From Pseudomonas sp. AL03 (lineage in GTDB: Bacteria > Pseudomonadota > Gammaproteobacteria > Pseudomonadales > Pseudomonadaceae): DNA of 64,000 bases. The position numbers and the translations under genes are program-made. Shown here one piece after another: positions 54,201 to 63,554 of this stretch. Under the pieces are notes generated by a model. That model was not told the origin of the DNA. It did not search any database and saw nothing but the letters and a program-made list of their open reading frames with translations. Each line of letters begins with the position of its first letter. Position 1 is the stretch's first letter. The stretch spans positions 93,774 to 157,773 of the forward strand of contig NZ_JASBRE010000013.1 in the NCBI RefSeq assembly GCF_029960815.1, in the 5' to 3' direction.

Positions 54201-54396
54201 TCACCTGGTTCTCAACTATTTGCGGCGCTTGTCCCGGATAAGGGGTGCGGATAATCACCTGAACATCGGAAAGGTCTGGCAATGCGTCGATGGGCGTGCT
54301 CTGAACCGACCAAACGCCCCAGGCCGTGACGAAGATCGTGGCCAGCAGTACCAGAAAACGGTTGGCGACTGACCAGCGGATAAGGGCGGCGATCAT
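51238..54396 (-). CDS. cusA: CusA-type copper/silver RND efflux pump
   Basis: A 1052-residue inner-membrane RND transporter of the heavy-metal family. N-terminal helix and [20 protein letters not shown] start the protein; two periplasmic loops and 12 helices follow. The copper-binding methionines of E. coli CusA, M573, M623 and M672, fall at exactly these numbers here ([28 protein letters not shown]), which separates it from the Zn/Co pumps of the CzcA type. Proton-relay acidic residues lie in the [15 protein letters not shown] helix. Its start overlaps the end of cusB by 4 bases. It pumps Cu(I)/Ag(I) from periplasm or cytoplasm through CusB and CusC. Confidence 0.95.
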   Translation of the reverse strand: MIAALIRWSVANRFLVLLATIFVTAWGVWSVQSTPIDALPDLSDVQVIIRTPYPGQAPQIVENQVTYPLATTMLSVPGAKTVRGYSFFGDSFVYVLFEDGTDLYWARSRVLEYLSQVQSRLPASAKPSLGPDATGVGWIYQYALVDRSGGHDLAQLRALQDWFLKFELKTLPNVAEVATVGGMVKQYQVQLDPLKLANLGITQAAVTEAIGKANQETGGALLEMAETEFMVRASGYLKTLNDFRAIPLKLGAGGVPVTLGDVATIQLGPEMRRGITELDGEGETVGGVVILRSGKNARETIAAVKAKLDDLKSSLPAGVEIVTTYDRSKLIDRAVENLSYKLLEEFIVVALVCGIFLWHLRSSLVAIISLPVGVLIAFIVMRHQGINANIMSLGGIAIAIGAMVDAAVVMIENAHKKIEAWHAAHPGEELKGERHWHVITEAAAEVGPALFFCLLIITLSFIPVFTLEAQEGRLFGPLAFTKTYAMAAAAGLSVTLVPVLMGYWIRGRIPKEDQNPLNRWLIRIYQPALDAVLHRPKVTLLIALMVFLSALWPISRLGGEFLPAMDEGDLLYMPSALPGLSAQKAAQLLQQTDRLIKTVPEVEHVFGKAGRAETATDPAPLEMFETTIQFKPREQWRRGMTQEKLVEELDRVVRVPGLTNIWIPPIRNRMDMLATGIKSPIGVKIAGTNLTEIDVATQAVQRAAQDVPGVSSALAERLTGGRYIDVDIDRKAAARYGLNIADVQSIVAGAIGGENVGETIEGLARFPINVRYPREWRDSLGALEQLPIYTPLGSQITLGMVAKVKVSEGPPMLKSENARPSGWVYIDVRGRDIASVVADLRRVVSEQVKLQPGMSLSYSGQFEFLERANARLKLLVPATLLIIFVLLYLTFSRFDEALLIMATLPFALTGGAWFLYLLGFNLSVATGVGFIALAGVSAEFGVIMLLYLKNAWAERVEAGDSTERGLIAAISEGAVQRVRPKAMTVAVIIAGLLPILLGSGSGSEIMSRIAAPMVGGMVTAPLLSLFVIPAAYRLMRRRRLAVESTLSQGSGL

Positions 54397-55868
54397 GGCT
54401 GGCCCCCTAGTTTTTCCAGGCGTTCAACGCGCAATCCATCATCGGTTTGGCTCACCGCAACTCGAACCTTGTCGCCCGCCTTGAGTCCTTGCTTGAGAGC
54501 AGGGTCAGCCAATGGGAAGGTCATAGTCATACCAGGCATGCCCAGCGTCTTGAACGGACCAAGGGCGATTGTTACGTCTTGGTTATTGATTTCGACGATC
54601 TGCCCATCCGCCTCATGAAAGCTGGAGGCTGCTGGGCTGGGTGGTGACATTTCCAGCGTGCTCGCAACAATGCCCTTGAGACTGGCCTCAGAGTCGAGCA
54701 GGAACTGTCCAGAGCTGACTACCTGCTGACCTTCTTCCAACCCCTTCAATACCACCGTCTTGCCTTCGTTTTCCTGCCCGAGTTGCACTTCTACGGGTCG
54801 GTAACGACCAGCGTCTTCGGCGAGCATCACCAGGACCCGTCGACCGGTGCGAATGATTGCCTCGCTCGGCACCCACAGAACGCTTTGTTCGGTCGAACGA
54901 TTCAGGTGCACCTGGGCCGTCATACCCGGCCTGAGTCGCCCATCAGGGTTGGGGAGTTCGACCCGAACACGCACAGTTCGGCTGTCGGGATTGGTTTCGG
55001 GCAGAATCGAGCTGACCGTGCCCTTGAGCACTGTTCCTGGAAAGGCTGGCAGACGTGCTTCGACCGCTTGCCCCATGTTGATCGATCCAGTCTCCGACTC
55101 TGGAACGGCCACTGCCAGCCAGACGCTGCTCAAGCCATTGACTCGAGCCAGCGTCTCGCCGGCCGCCACGGTCATACCCGAACGTACATTCAACTCTTGC
55201 AGCACACCGCTTATGGGGCTGGTGAGCGTCAGGACCGGCTGGGTCTTGCCGCTTCGCTCCACTTGAGCAATCAGCGTCGCTGGCATCCCGGTCAAGCGCA
55301 AGCGTTGGCGTGCTGCCGCCAGCAAGTCCGCATCGCCACTGCGTTTGAGTGCGAGAAACTCTTCCTGAGCAGCGGCCCACTCCGGGACCAGGATATCGGC
55401 CAAAGCCGCATTGGCGTTGAGCACATCGCCTGGAGCACGGGCATACACCCGCTCCACAAAGCCAGCAGTACGCGATTGAATCACCGCGATATCCCGCTCG
55501 TTGAATGCCAGCACACCGACGACTTCCAGACTGGAAGCAAGCACGCCGCGAGTGACGGTGGCCAGACGCACGCCGAGATTCTGGGTCAGGCTTGGGTCGA
55601 TACTGATGGCCGCACTGTCCGCTGCAGCATCAGCGTAGCGGGGCATCAACTCCATATCCATGAAGGGGGATTTGCCGGGTTTATCGAACTTCTGCTGCGG
55701 GGACATCGGGTCATACCAATACAGTACTTTGCGTTCGTCTTGGGTTTTAGGGGCCTGTTCGGCTGTGCTATCAGGCACGCGCTGTTGAGCGAACCAGTAA
55801 CCGCCGGCCGCGCCCAAGGCAATCGAGAGTCCTGTCAGCAAAGCCCCTTTCCAGATTTGAGCGCTCAT
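54393..55868 (-). CDS. cusB: CusB-type membrane fusion protein with fused C-terminal CusF domain
   Basis: A 491-residue periplasmic adaptor. An N-terminal helix ([20 protein letters not shown]) is followed by a heavy-metal-binding segment ([20 protein letters not shown], then PFMDMELMP), the lipoyl/hairpin/barrel core of HlyD-type adaptors and, from about residue 415, a domain resembling CusF ([40 protein letters not shown]). In E. coli CusF is a separate copper chaperone; here it is part of the adaptor. The GMPGMTMTF methionines correspond to the CusF ligands. The start overlaps the end of cusC by 4 bases. Confidence 0.93.
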   Translation of the reverse strand: MSAQIWKGALLTGLSIALGAAGGYWFAQQRVPDSTAEQAPKTQDERKVLYWYDPMSPQQKFDKPGKSPFMDMELMPRYADAAADSAAISIDPSLTQNLGVRLATVTRGVLASSLEVVGVLAFNERDIAVIQSRTAGFVERVYARAPGDVLNANAALADILVPEWAAAQEEFLALKRSGDADLLAAARQRLRLTGMPATLIAQVERSGKTQPVLTLTSPISGVLQELNVRSGMTVAAGETLARVNGLSSVWLAVAVPESETGSINMGQAVEARLPAFPGTVLKGTVSSILPETNPDSRTVRVRVELPNPDGRLRPGMTAQVHLNRSTEQSVLWVPSEAIIRTGRRVLVMLAEDAGRYRPVEVQLGQENEGKTVVLKGLEEGQQVVSSGQFLLDSEASLKGIVASTLEMSPPSPAASSFHEADGQIVEINNQDVTIALGPFKTLGMPGMTMTFPLADPALKQGLKAGDKVRVAVSQTDDGLRVERLEKLGGQP

Positions 55869-57121
55869 TGATTGGCGTCCCCATAAGCAAAATACAGGCG
55901 AGCACTGGTGAGGGCTTGCTGTTCTTCGAAGTCGACCTGCTTGAGGCGGGTCTCGATGAGTTCACGTCGGGCAGCGATGACAGCCGCCAAGTCGCTTTTA
56001 CCGGCGCGGTAGCTGGCCATGGTCAGCCCGACCTTTTCCTTGGCCAGGGGTAACAGGCTTTCCTGACTGCGGTGCACGGCACGGTTCAGACGCTCGTATT
56101 CGGCCAGATCGTCCTCCAGTTGCTGGGTATGTTCACGTACGAGAGCTTCGCGCTCGGCCTCCAACTGATTCAGTTCAGCGTGTTTGGCGGCGATCTTCGG
56201 GTTCTGTCGGGAGTCGGGGAACAGTGGCAGGTCGAACGTGAACTGCACGCTGACCATGTCGCCGAACTGACGGCCTCGGCGCTGGTAATCAAGTTCCCAA
56301 CTCCAGTCGGACTGCTTTTCCGCCTTGGCTTCACGGACCTTGGCCTGCGCTTCGCGAGTCATTGGCGTGAATGCCGCTAGTGCAGGGTGATGTTGCAGCT
56401 TATGAGGGTAACCCGAGGCATCGATGGGCCATTTGGGCAAGCTGCCAACGGGCTGGTCATTGGCGGCCGGACCTATCCAGCGCCTGAGAGCCGCTCTGGC
56501 TTGGGCCCGCAGGCGGATCAGATCGTCTTGTTGTTCCGCCAACTGAGCCGCCTCCTGTTTCGGCGTTACTGCATCGGCAGGTTGAGCACGACCACCGGCG
56601 ATCTGCGCCCGTACGGTTTCGGCCAACAGACGATTCTCCCGGTAAAAATCCTGAAACAGCGCCTCTTTACGCTCGACGGAGTAGCTGCTGATCCAGGCCA
56701 ATGCCGTGGCCTGACGAACGTTCAGTCGCTCGACACGGCCTTCGGCCGCGGCGCGATCTACGGATGCCTCGGCCACTTCGATTCGCGCCCTACGCTTGTC
56801 ACGGTTGGGCACCTCCTGCATGACGCCGACCATCTGCATGGTCATGAAATCCTGTTCAAGGCGCCAGCGGTCAGGGCCGCCGATGGGATAGTTTTGTACG
56901 CCCAGCAGAAGCTTCGGGTCGGGTAGTTCGCCGGCTGGAATGGCGGCGCTGCTGGCGGCTTGCAGTTTGGCCGCTTGGGCGGCCAGCGACGGGGCATTGC
57001 TTTCGGCCAACCGCAAGGCTTCATCGAGTGTCAGCGGCGCAGCAAGGCTCGGCAATGCCAGCACGCTTGCCGCCAGGGCAGCCACGAGGGGCCAACCGGT
57101 GCAGTAGCACTTGGAATTCAT
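55865..57121 (-). CDS. cusC: CusC/TolC-type outer-membrane factor
   Basis: A 418-residue outer-membrane efflux protein. A signal peptide (PLVAALAASVLALPSLAAPL) precedes two OEP repeats rich in Ala, Gln and Glu (LTLDEALRLAESNAPSLAAQ; DLAEYERLNRAVHRSQESLL). The first gene of the cusCBA set, it forms the channel for CusBA. The start is ATG 57121 with AGGA nine bases before it; the frame stays open to 57181 but the upstream part has no signal-like sequence. The Cys/Met-rich small protein at 57222 lies about 100 bases upstream in the same direction. Confidence 0.9.
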   Translation of the reverse strand: MNSKCYCTGWPLVAALAASVLALPSLAAPLTLDEALRLAESNAPSLAAQAAKLQAASSAAIPAGELPDPKLLLGVQNYPIGGPDRWRLEQDFMTMQMVGVMQEVPNRDKRRARIEVAEASVDRAAAEGRVERLNVRQATALAWISSYSVERKEALFQDFYRENRLLAETVRAQIAGGRAQPADAVTPKQEAAQLAEQQDDLIRLRAQARAALRRWIGPAANDQPVGSLPKWPIDASGYPHKLQHHPALAAFTPMTREAQAKVREAKAEKQSDWSWELDYQRRGRQFGDMVSVQFTFDLPLFPDSRQNPKIAAKHAELNQLEAEREALVREHTQQLEDDLAEYERLNRAVHRSQESLLPLAKEKVGLTMASYRAGKSDLAAVIAARRELIETRLKQVDFEEQQALTSARLYFAYGDANQ

Positions 57122-57221
57122 GTTCACGATTCCTGTGATGATCCACTGCGCGCCTCTTGGGCTCGCGCGCAGATATGCCATCCCGCGCCAGGGCGGGATG
57201 AGGCTCAGTGTGGTACAGGAA

Positions 57222-57563
57222 TCAAGCGCGAGGCGGTCGCCATACCCCGGACGGGGCCTGAGTAGGGAGGAGGACGCTGAAGATTGTCAGCATTTGCTGG
57301 CTGGACAAACGGGCGGCAGGTTTTCCAAACGACACTTGTAGCAGACTGGCGCTCCTGCATTCCTGGCCAGGTTTGCAGGTTTTGCCGTGATCGGTGGAGC
57401 TGCTCATCTCGTGACAGCAGTCCTGGTTCATATCACCCATCATGGTCATGCCCGTCGTTTTAATCGGGCAAGGTTCTGTTGGTGACTGAATGCCCGCCAT
57501 CCCGCTCAGGGGAAGCGCCAGGCTAATCAGAAAAATAAGGCAACACCGCAGATAGCGTTTCAT
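57222..57563 (-). CDS. Small secreted Cys/Met/His-rich protein, first gene of the cus operon
   Basis: A 113-residue protein with a signal peptide (YLRCCLIFLISLALPLSGMA) and a short mature part rich in metal ligands: GMTMMGDMNQDCCHEMSSST, then DHGKTCKPGQECRSA. It resembles other uncharacterised peptides that precede cus or cop genes and may bind copper. It starts at 57563, directly followed upstream by a CopR-like box at 57599-57613, so it would be the first product made from that promoter, ahead of cusCBA. No enzymatic domain is evident. Confidence 0.78.
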   Translation of the reverse strand: MKRYLRCCLIFLISLALPLSGMAGIQSPTEPCPIKTTGMTMMGDMNQDCCHEMSSSTDHGKTCKPGQECRSASLLQVSFGKPAARLSSQQMLTIFSVLLPTQAPSGVWRPPRA

Positions 57564-57598
57564 GCGAGGGAGTCTAGTCGCTGGTAATGGGCTATACA

Positions 57599-57613
57599 AT
57601 TACGAATCTGTCA
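57599..57613 (-). promoter_or_regulatory. CopR box-like site (one mismatch) in the cus/MFS divergent region
   Basis: On the minus strand TGACAGATTCGTAAT, one base off TGACA-N4-TGTNAT. It sits 36 bases before the first cus-operon start (57563) and 45 bases before the divergent MFS gene (57658), so it could act on both. Confidence 0.6.
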
Positions 57614-57657
57614 GGTAGAACCCGGCAGATGCGGGCGATAGCCAAGGAAACTGGAAT

Positions 57658-58878
57658 ATGTCCCAGACAATTGCGACACGTAGCATCCCCCGTACGGTCT
57701 GGGCGTTAGGATTCGTCAGCCTGTTCATGGACTTGTCTTCAGAAATGGTTCATAGCCTGCTGCCGATGTATCTGGTGGGTTCTCTAGGCGTCAGCATGAT
57801 CACCCTGGGGCTGATCGAGGGTATTGCGGAGGCGACGGCCCTGATCGTTAAAGTCTTTTCAGGCGCCATCAGCGATTATTTCGGACGACGCAAAGGCCTG
57901 CTGTTGCTCGGTTACGGGCTGGCAGCACTCACCAAACCGCTCTTTCCGCTGGCCCACTCCGCAGAAATGGTGTTCACCGCACGCTTTCTGGATCGGATTG
58001 GCAAAGGTATTCGCGGCGCTCCACGTGATGCCCTGGTCGCTGATGTATCGCCACCGGAGATCCGTGGCGCTTGCTTCGGCTTACGTCAATCCATGGATAC
58101 GATAGGGGCCTTCCTCGGGCCAGCAGTAGCCATCGGCCTGATGTATGCCTTCAGTGAAAACATTCCACTGGTGTTATGGATCGCGGTGATACCGGCGTTG
58201 GTAGCGGTCAGTCTGATTTTTGTTGGCGTCGATGAGTCCGAACATGAGCCGTCAGCTCAGCGCTTTCGTTCACCCATACGGCCACAACTGCTCTACAGCT
58301 TTTCGCCGGCTTATTGGTGGGTGGTGATAATCGGCGCATTGTTCACCCTGGCACGTTTTAGCGAGGCCTTCCTGGTCTTGCGCGCTCAGCAAGCAGGACT
58401 GTCTGCAACCTGGGTGCCGATAGTGATGGTGGTGATGGCCTTGTTCTACACGCTCTCGGCCTACCCTGTGGGGAAGGTCTCTGACCGTGTCAGCCGCACA
58501 AGTCTTCTCGGGGTCTGGTTGATATTGCTGATCCTGTCCGATCTGGTTCTAGCCAGCGCCGAGTCCGTCTCAATGTTGATACTCGGCGTCGCCCTATGGG
58601 GACTTCATATGGGATTCAGTCAGGGATTACTGGCTGCCCTTGTCGCTGACACGACACCGGCAGAACTAAAAGGAACCGCTTTCGGGATTTTCAACCTGGT
58701 GAGTGGTGTATCCATGTTGCTGGCAAGCGGGATTGCGGGGTTACTTTGGCAAACTTATGGTTCAGCAATGACGTTTTATGCCGGAGCAATTTTTTCTGCG
58801 GTAGCGCTCATACTGCTGATAGCACAACGTAGTAAGAGCACACGTTGTTTGCATGATCACGGACCACGCAAGAATTAA
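57658..58878 (+). CDS. MFS-family transporter in the copper island
   Basis: A 406-residue, 12-helix major facilitator. Helix 1 is VWALGFVSLFMDLSSEMVHS, then LLPMYLVGSLGVSMITLGLI. A motif A-type loop (VFSGAISDYFGRRKGLLLLG) and an acidic/arginine pair (TARFLDRIGKGIRGAPRDAL) mark a subfamily regularly found in metal-resistance loci. The substrate is not known; a role in metal or metal-complex transport is possible. It is divergent from the cus operon and converges on the DUF411 gene, and probably shares the CopR-like box at 57599. Confidence 0.87.
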   Translation: MSQTIATRSIPRTVWALGFVSLFMDLSSEMVHSLLPMYLVGSLGVSMITLGLIEGIAEATALIVKVFSGAISDYFGRRKGLLLLGYGLAALTKPLFPLAHSAEMVFTARFLDRIGKGIRGAPRDALVADVSPPEIRGACFGLRQSMDTIGAFLGPAVAIGLMYAFSENIPLVLWIAVIPALVAVSLIFVGVDESEHEPSAQRFRSPIRPQLLYSFSPAYWWVVIIGALFTLARFSEAFLVLRAQQAGLSATWVPIVMVVMALFYTLSAYPVGKVSDRVSRTSLLGVWLILLILSDLVLASAESVSMLILGVALWGLHMGFSQGLLAALVADTTPAELKGTAFGIFNLVSGVSMLLASGIAGLLWQTYGSAMTFYAGAIFSAVALILLIAQRSKSTRCLHDHGPRKN

Positions 58879-58892
58879 GGAAAGTTTGAAAA

Positions 58893-59360
58893 CTAGTTTG
58901 CCGGGTACTCAGCGATCACTTGGTCGGTACCTGCTTTGCTCAGACCGATGACCTGATAAGCATCCTGCTTGCCACCGACCTCCATACCAGGCGAACCTGC
59001 CGGCATGCCCGGCACAGCAATCCCGAGAAGGTCATCGCGTTTGCTCAAAGCAACTATTTGCTCAGCAGGCACGTGGCCTTCAACAAATTTTCCGTTGATC
59101 AACGCGGTGTGGCATGACGAGAGACGCGGAACAACACCCAGGTCCTGCTTGACCGCGCTCATGTTGGTTTCTACATGATCAACGACGGTGAAGCCGTTGG
59201 CTTCAAGATGCTGCATCCACTTCTTGCAGCATCCACAGTTAGCATCACGATGGACGTCGATCGTCAGCGAATCTGCTGCATGACCAGTTGAACTGATCAA
59301 CAGAGCCGCGAATGCAGCAAGGTGAAGTATCCGTCCGGGCCGATAAATGTTATTTCGCAT
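58893..59360 (-). CDS. DUF411 secreted metal-binding protein
   Basis: A 155-residue periplasmic protein of the DUF411 family, recognised by DSLTIDVHRDANCGCCKKWM near the mature N terminus, RLSSCHTALINGKFVEGHVP and the closing GIAVPGMPAGSPGME. The Cys-Gly-Cys-Cys and the Met-rich end are candidate copper ligands. A signal peptide (HLAAFAALLISSTGHA) is present. Start 59360 has GGAAGGAG seven bases before it and overlaps the end of the cytochrome gene. Proteins of this type often close copAB operons, as here. Confidence 0.88.
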   Translation of the reverse strand: MRNNIYRPGRILHLAAFAALLISSTGHAADSLTIDVHRDANCGCCKKWMQHLEANGFTVVDHVETNMSAVKQDLGVVPRLSSCHTALINGKFVEGHVPAEQIVALSKRDDLLGIAVPGMPAGSPGMEVGGKQDAYQVIGLSKAGTDQVIAEYPAN

Positions 59361-60165
59361 GGGTATGCTCCTTCCCATCAGCATGGGGATGAGTTTGTGG
59401 TTGCGCGACAGGAGTTGTAGACGCGTCATGTGAAGCCTCGGTACCCTGAGAATGGGCGTGTTCGGGACTTTCATCCTGAAAAGGCGCTGCGGCAACCTCA
59501 TGGGCGTGGGCGCTGTTCCTCTCGTCATGATGGTCGCCTGCGTCGGCAACTTCTTCGGCTGCCCCCGCATCATGATGTGCAGAGGCTGCCCCCTTTTGAC
59601 CCTCATGCTCACCTTCATGGTTATGCATTTTGCTCTCGCCGCCGCCGTGTTGATGACCACCACTGCTGACTGCTAGAGCGGTGTATTGCTCTGCATTCAG
59701 GGTGGGAAGTTGCTTAAGAAAAGCGACCATTCCCCAGATGTAGGGATCGGCCATGCTTTTACCCCAAGCGGGCATGCCTGTGGATTTGATTCCATGCTTG
59801 ATGATCCAGAAAGCTGCAGCAGGGTTTCCATCAACCCCCAGTTTTGAAAGATTGGGGGGGGCAGGGTAAAGGCTATTGCTTAACTCGGTTCCTGCGACAC
59901 CCGGAGCGAGGTGGCAGCCAATGCACATTGAGTTGTAGTTACCCGCACCTGCACGAATAAGAGTTTCATCGCTCAGGTCGGGAACTTCAATGTCGCGTGA
60001 GCGCACTGCTATCGAGCGATCCCGAGCAGTGGACAGAAGTGCGTAAACGGGTTCGGAATGCGGATCATCCGCCCCAACATTAATCACACCAAAATACACC
60101 ACGCCGGCACCTACTATTGCGGCGACCGCACCGGCAGCAGTCAATGTTTTCAATGTTCTTTTCAT
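59350..60165 (-). CDS. Cytochrome c with histidine-rich C-terminal tail
   Basis: A 271-residue exported or anchored c-type cytochrome. After an N-terminal helix (AAGAVAAIVGAGVVYFGVIN) the haem site is C81-IG-C84-H85 with axial Met near M129 (STGMPAW). Residues about 165-271 are a low-complexity tail with dozens of His, Asp, Glu and Ala (GGHQHGGGESKMHNHEGEHE), very likely a metal-binding extension. Cytochromes of this kind sit beside CopA and may pass electrons from the multicopper oxidase. It is the third full gene downstream of copA. Confidence 0.9.
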   Translation of the reverse strand: MKRTLKTLTAAGAVAAIVGAGVVYFGVINVGADDPHSEPVYALLSTARDRSIAVRSRDIEVPDLSDETLIRAGAGNYNSMCIGCHLAPGVAGTELSNSLYPAPPNLSKLGVDGNPAAAFWIIKHGIKSTGMPAWGKSMADPYIWGMVAFLKQLPTLNAEQYTALAVSSGGHQHGGGESKMHNHEGEHEGQKGAASAHHDAGAAEEVADAGDHHDERNSAHAHEVAAAPFQDESPEHAHSQGTEASHDASTTPVAQPQTHPHADGKEHTHAK

Positions 60166-60174
60166 GTCAGGTAC

Positions 60175-61209
60175 TCAAAACCACATCCGAATACCGGCGA
60201 CAAATCGCGCCTCGTTCGTATCTTCGCCTTCATCGCTAGCGAGGTCGGCGGTCTTGCCGTAGGAGCGACTCCAGCTGACCCCGATGTAGGGAGCAAACTC
60301 CCGGACAATCTCGTAGCGCAACCGCAAACCCACTTCGGTATTGGCCAAACCAGAACCAATGCCGCGTTGACGATCGTTTTTCCCGTAAAAGTTCATTTCG
60401 GCTGTCGGCTGCAAAATCAGGCGATTAGTGAGCAGAATGTCGTAGTCGCCCTCTAGCCGAGCGGCGGTCTGGCCGTTCTCACCGATGAAAGCGGTGGCTT
60501 CAGCGTCAAAGTTGTAGAGGGCCATGCCCTGGATGCCGAAGGCGCCCCAAGTCTGCGGCGAGCCTGGTTTAAAATCCTGACGCACGCCGGTTACAACATC
60601 CCACCACGGGCTGATCGAGTGCCCCCAAAGCGCTTGGAGTTCGGCGTCTTCAGTCACACCGTTGGTACGCTCCCCCTCAGACCGCAGCCATAAACGATCA
60701 ATGTCGCCACCCATCCAGCCTTTTGCATCCCAACTCAGGGCGCTGCCGTTATCAGCGTCCTGATACTCGAACTGATCAAGGAGAAAGAACGTGTTGAGGC
60801 TTTTGTCATGAACACCATGGCCTGCCACAGGCGGAAAAGCAGCTTTACGATCAGCATCTGTTAATACGGGAATGGGAGTTCGACTCGTGCTGGTCGCCCC
60901 GGCATCCATATTCATTTTGCTGTGATCCATGCCTTCCATTTGCCCATGATTCATTTTGCTATGGTCCATAGACTCCATAGACTCCATAGACTCCATAGAC
61001 TCCATAGAACCATGGTCCATCTTGGAATGATCCATCTGGCCGTCTTTGGCGGGCATCGACTTTTGAGGCACCGCCGGTTTCGACTCCGTTCCCGAGGACA
61101 TGGTCATCGACGGGTCCATCACTTCAGCGGCGTTGGCCCAGCCAACAAAAGCGGTGCTGACTGAAACCGTCAGCACCATCAGGGTCGGACGTAAAAGCTT
61201 GTTGGTCAT
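60175..61209 (-). CDS. copB: CopB outer-membrane copper resistance protein
   Basis: A 344-residue outer-membrane protein. The signal peptide ([20 protein letters not shown]) is followed by a Met/His-rich segment ([20 protein letters not shown]) and a beta-barrel ending in Phe ([10 protein letters not shown]). Barrel strands such as FNAEATAF-type and [19 protein letters not shown] are typical of CopB/PcoB. CopB stores or binds copper at the outer membrane together with CopA. The start at 61209 has a suitable upstream site; the frame is open to 61257. Four exact 9-base DNA repeats encode the ESM repeats. Confidence 0.93.
   Translation of the reverse strand: MTNKLLRPTLMVLTVSVSTAFVGWANAAEVMDPSMTMSSGTESKPAVPQKSMPAKDGQMDHSKMDHGSMESMESMESMESMDHSKMNHGQMEGMDHSKMNMDAGATSTSRTPIPVLTDADRKAAFPPVAGHGVHDKSLNTFFLLDQFEYQDADNGSALSWDAKGWMGGDIDRLWLRSEGERTNGVTEDAELQALWGHSISPWWDVVTGVRQDFKPGSPQTWGAFGIQGMALYNFDAEATAFIGENGQTAARLEGDYDILLTNRLILQPTAEMNFYGKNDRQRGIGSGLANTEVGLRLRYEIVREFAPYIGVSWSRSYGKTADLASDEGEDTNEARFVAGIRMWF
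60971..61006. repeat. 9-bp tandem repeat within copB
   Basis: GACTCCATA is repeated four times without change (60971-61006), with a partial copy before it, encoding Glu-Ser-Met repeats in the Met-rich part of CopB. Slippage here could change the number of copper-binding methionines. Confidence 0.85.
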
Positions 61210-61213
61210 GATC

Positions 61214-61486
61214 TCAATCCGCTTTTTTGGTTTTTTTGTCATGATCCATCGACTCATTACTCATCTTGCTGTGATCCATCGAACCATGGTCCATGGAACC
61301 GTGATCGGTTTTGGATTCATTGGTCTTGGACTTTTGCGTTGGCTCTGGCTTGTCCGTTGATGATGCAGGAGCGGGATGGGAATGCTCACCGCTGCTTTCT
61401 CCTGCCAGTGCAAACGGCACTCCACCCAACAGGCCAATGGCAAGGGCGCAACCGATCAGCGACTTACGATTCAGATATGTACTCAT
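61214..61486 (-). CDS. Small periplasmic His/Met-rich protein between copA and copB
   Basis: A 90-residue protein with a signal peptide ([17 protein letters not shown]) and a mature part of hydrophilic Lys/Ser/Asp plus repeated [20 protein letters not shown]. The MDHSM-type repeats are the same as those in CopA and CopB, suggesting copper binding. It lies 12 bases after copA and 4 bases before copB, so it belongs to the operon. No known domain is recognised; it may be a locally derived accessory peptide. Confidence 0.82.
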   Translation of the reverse strand: MSTYLNRKSLIGCALAIGLLGGVPFALAGESSGEHSHPAPASSTDKPEPTQKSKTNESKTDHGSMDHGSMDHSKMSNESMDHDKKTKKAD

Positions 61487-61498
61487 AACCCGTCTCCT

Positions 61499-63334
61499 TT
61501 ACTCATCAACCCGTACTTCACGGAACATGCCCATTTCCATGTGAAATAGCAGGTGGCAGTGATAGGCCCAGCGCCCCAGCGCATCAGCTGTTACTCGATA
61601 GCTGCGCTTAGTGCCAGGTGGCATGTCGATCGTGTGCTTGCGCACCATGAAGTTTCCGTCCTCATCCTCAAGGTCACTCCACATGCCGTGGAGGTGGATG
61701 GGGTGGGTCATCATGGTGTCGTTAACCAGGGTGATACGCAGCCGCTCGCCATACTTGAGGCGCAAAGGCTCAGCATCAGAGAACTTGATGCCGTTGAATG
61801 ACCAGGCGAACTTTTCCATATGACCGGTAAGGTGCAGTTCAATGGTGCGATTGGGCTCGCGGCCATCCGGGTCCTGGAAAGTGCTCTTAAGGTCTGAGTA
61901 GGTAAGCACGCGACGGCCGTTGTTGCGCAAGCCAATACCTGGGTCGTTCAGCTTCGGCGCTGTGCTCATGGCTTGCATATCGACCAACGGGTTGTTGGTT
62001 TCGGAAGCCGGATGAGACTGCATTGCTTCTGTGCCCATGCCTGCCATCTTGCTGTGATCCATGCCGGACATATCACCCTGATCCATGCCGGTCTTCTTGC
62101 TGTGATCCATGCCAGACATATCGCCCGGTTTCATGGTGCTGTGATCCATACCGGCCATGTTGCCCGGTTTCATGGTGCTGTGGTCCATGCCGGCCATGTC
62201 GCCGTGATCCATTCCGCCCATCCCCATATCATCCATGGTGACGAGGGGACGCGGGTCGATCGCCGGCACCGGCGCCTTCAATCCTTCACGCACGGCCAGG
62301 GTTCCGCGGGCATATCCGGTTCGATCCATGGACTGGGCGAAGATGGTGTAAGCCTCTTCGCTGACAGGCTCCACAATCACGTCATAGGTTTCTGCCACAG
62401 CGATGCGGAATTCGTCGACGCTGACCGGGTTGACGTGCTGGCCGTCGGCGGCCACCACGGTCATTTTCAAGCCTGGGATACGGACGTCGAAGTAGCTCAT
62501 GCCCGAACCGTTAATAAAGCGCAGGCGCAGCTTCTCACCCGGTTTGAAAATCCCGGTCCAGTTACCGTTAGGGGCCTGGCCATTCATTAGATAGGTGTAG
62601 GTATCCCCACTGACGTCGGCGAGATCGGTGGGGTTCATTTTCATCTCGGCCCACATCTTCCGATCCGCCACCGTCGCGGCCCAGCCTTTTTCGCTCACAT
62701 CGTCGATGAAGTTGCCAACGGTGCGTTTGTGGTGATTGTAGTAGTCCGACTGTTTCTTGAGCTTAGCCATGACCCGACCAGGATCTTCATCAGTCCAGTC
62801 GGTCAGCATCACCACGTAATCGCGGTTGTATTGGAAAGGCTCAGGCTCTTTCGAGTCGATCACGATGGGCCCGTAGACACCGGCCTGTTCCTGAAACCCC
62901 GAGTGGCTGTGGTACCAGTAAGTACCATTCTGATGGACTTTAAATTTGTACTCATACATGCCATCGGGCGCGATACCGTGAAAGCTCAAGCCTGGCACAC
63001 CATCCATGTTGGCCGGCAGGAGGATCCCGTGCCAATGGATGGAGGTGTCCTGGTCCAGGCGGTTCTTCACCCGCAGCGTGACCGTTTCCCCTTCACGCCA
63101 GCGCAGCAGCGGTCCCGGCAAAGAGCCATTGATGGTCATCGCCGTGCGCGCCGAGCCGGTGATGTTCACTGGGGTTTCGCCAATGAACAAATCAAATTCA
63201 TTGCCGGTCAGTACGTTCGGAAAACCGGGACTGGTTACTGCCCAAACAGGGGTACGCCACAGGCCAAGACCGCCGAGAATGCCACCAGCGGCCAGGCCTT
63301 TGACGAATGTCCGCCTAGAGGTTTTGCAATGCAT
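61499..63334 (-). CDS. copA: CopA multicopper oxidase
   Basis: A 611-residue periplasmic copper oxidase of the CopA/PcoA type. A Tat signal (TSRRTFVKGLAAGGILGGLG) precedes the cupredoxin domains. Copper ligands are in SIHWHGILLPA, WYHSHSGFQEQ, HPIHLHGMW and the type 1/3 block YHCHLLFHMEMGM near the end. Residues about 375-450 carry Met/His repeats (MDHSTMKPGNMAGMDHSTMK) that bind extra copper. CopA oxidises Cu(I) and sequesters copper in the periplasm. The start is ATG 63334, with GTG 63349 as an alternative; neither has a strong ribosome site. It heads the copA-peptide-copB-cytochrome-DUF411 operon. Confidence 0.95.
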   Translation of the reverse strand: MHCKTSRRTFVKGLAAGGILGGLGLWRTPVWAVTSPGFPNVLTGNEFDLFIGETPVNITGSARTAMTINGSLPGPLLRWREGETVTLRVKNRLDQDTSIHWHGILLPANMDGVPGLSFHGIAPDGMYEYKFKVHQNGTYWYHSHSGFQEQAGVYGPIVIDSKEPEPFQYNRDYVVMLTDWTDEDPGRVMAKLKKQSDYYNHHKRTVGNFIDDVSEKGWAATVADRKMWAEMKMNPTDLADVSGDTYTYLMNGQAPNGNWTGIFKPGEKLRLRFINGSGMSYFDVRIPGLKMTVVAADGQHVNPVSVDEFRIAVAETYDVIVEPVSEEAYTIFAQSMDRTGYARGTLAVREGLKAPVPAIDPRPLVTMDDMGMGGMDHGDMAGMDHSTMKPGNMAGMDHSTMKPGDMSGMDHSKKTGMDQGDMSGMDHSKMAGMGTEAMQSHPASETNNPLVDMQAMSTAPKLNDPGIGLRNNGRRVLTYSDLKSTFQDPDGREPNRTIELHLTGHMEKFAWSFNGIKFSDAEPLRLKYGERLRITLVNDTMMTHPIHLHGMWSDLEDEDGNFMVRKHTIDMPPGTKRSYRVTADALGRWAYHCHLLFHMEMGMFREVRVDE

Positions 63335-63517
63335 GCCGTTTATGTCCACTCAGTCAAAAGGAAGCCGTGCGAAACACTTTGCGCGTTTTGCTTACCGGAG
63401 GGGGGCAACTTCTCTGGAGTTCGTCTCGAATCCCCCTGAGCCTTGCCCGCCGCCGCAAATGACAAAACTCATACGGCAGACGAGCTCAGAAATTGCCACA
63501 CTTTAACTATCAGGGTG

Positions 63518-63532
63518 ATTACATTTCTGTCA
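63518..63532 (-). promoter_or_regulatory. CopR box upstream of copA
   Basis: On the minus strand TGACAGAAATGTAAT, an exact TGACA-N4-TGTNAT match, about 180 bases upstream of copA. The two-component regulator CopR binds such sites in Pseudomonas and activates cop operons under copper. Confidence 0.75.
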
Positions 63533-63554
63533 GCTTGGGAATGCGCCAATCGTT

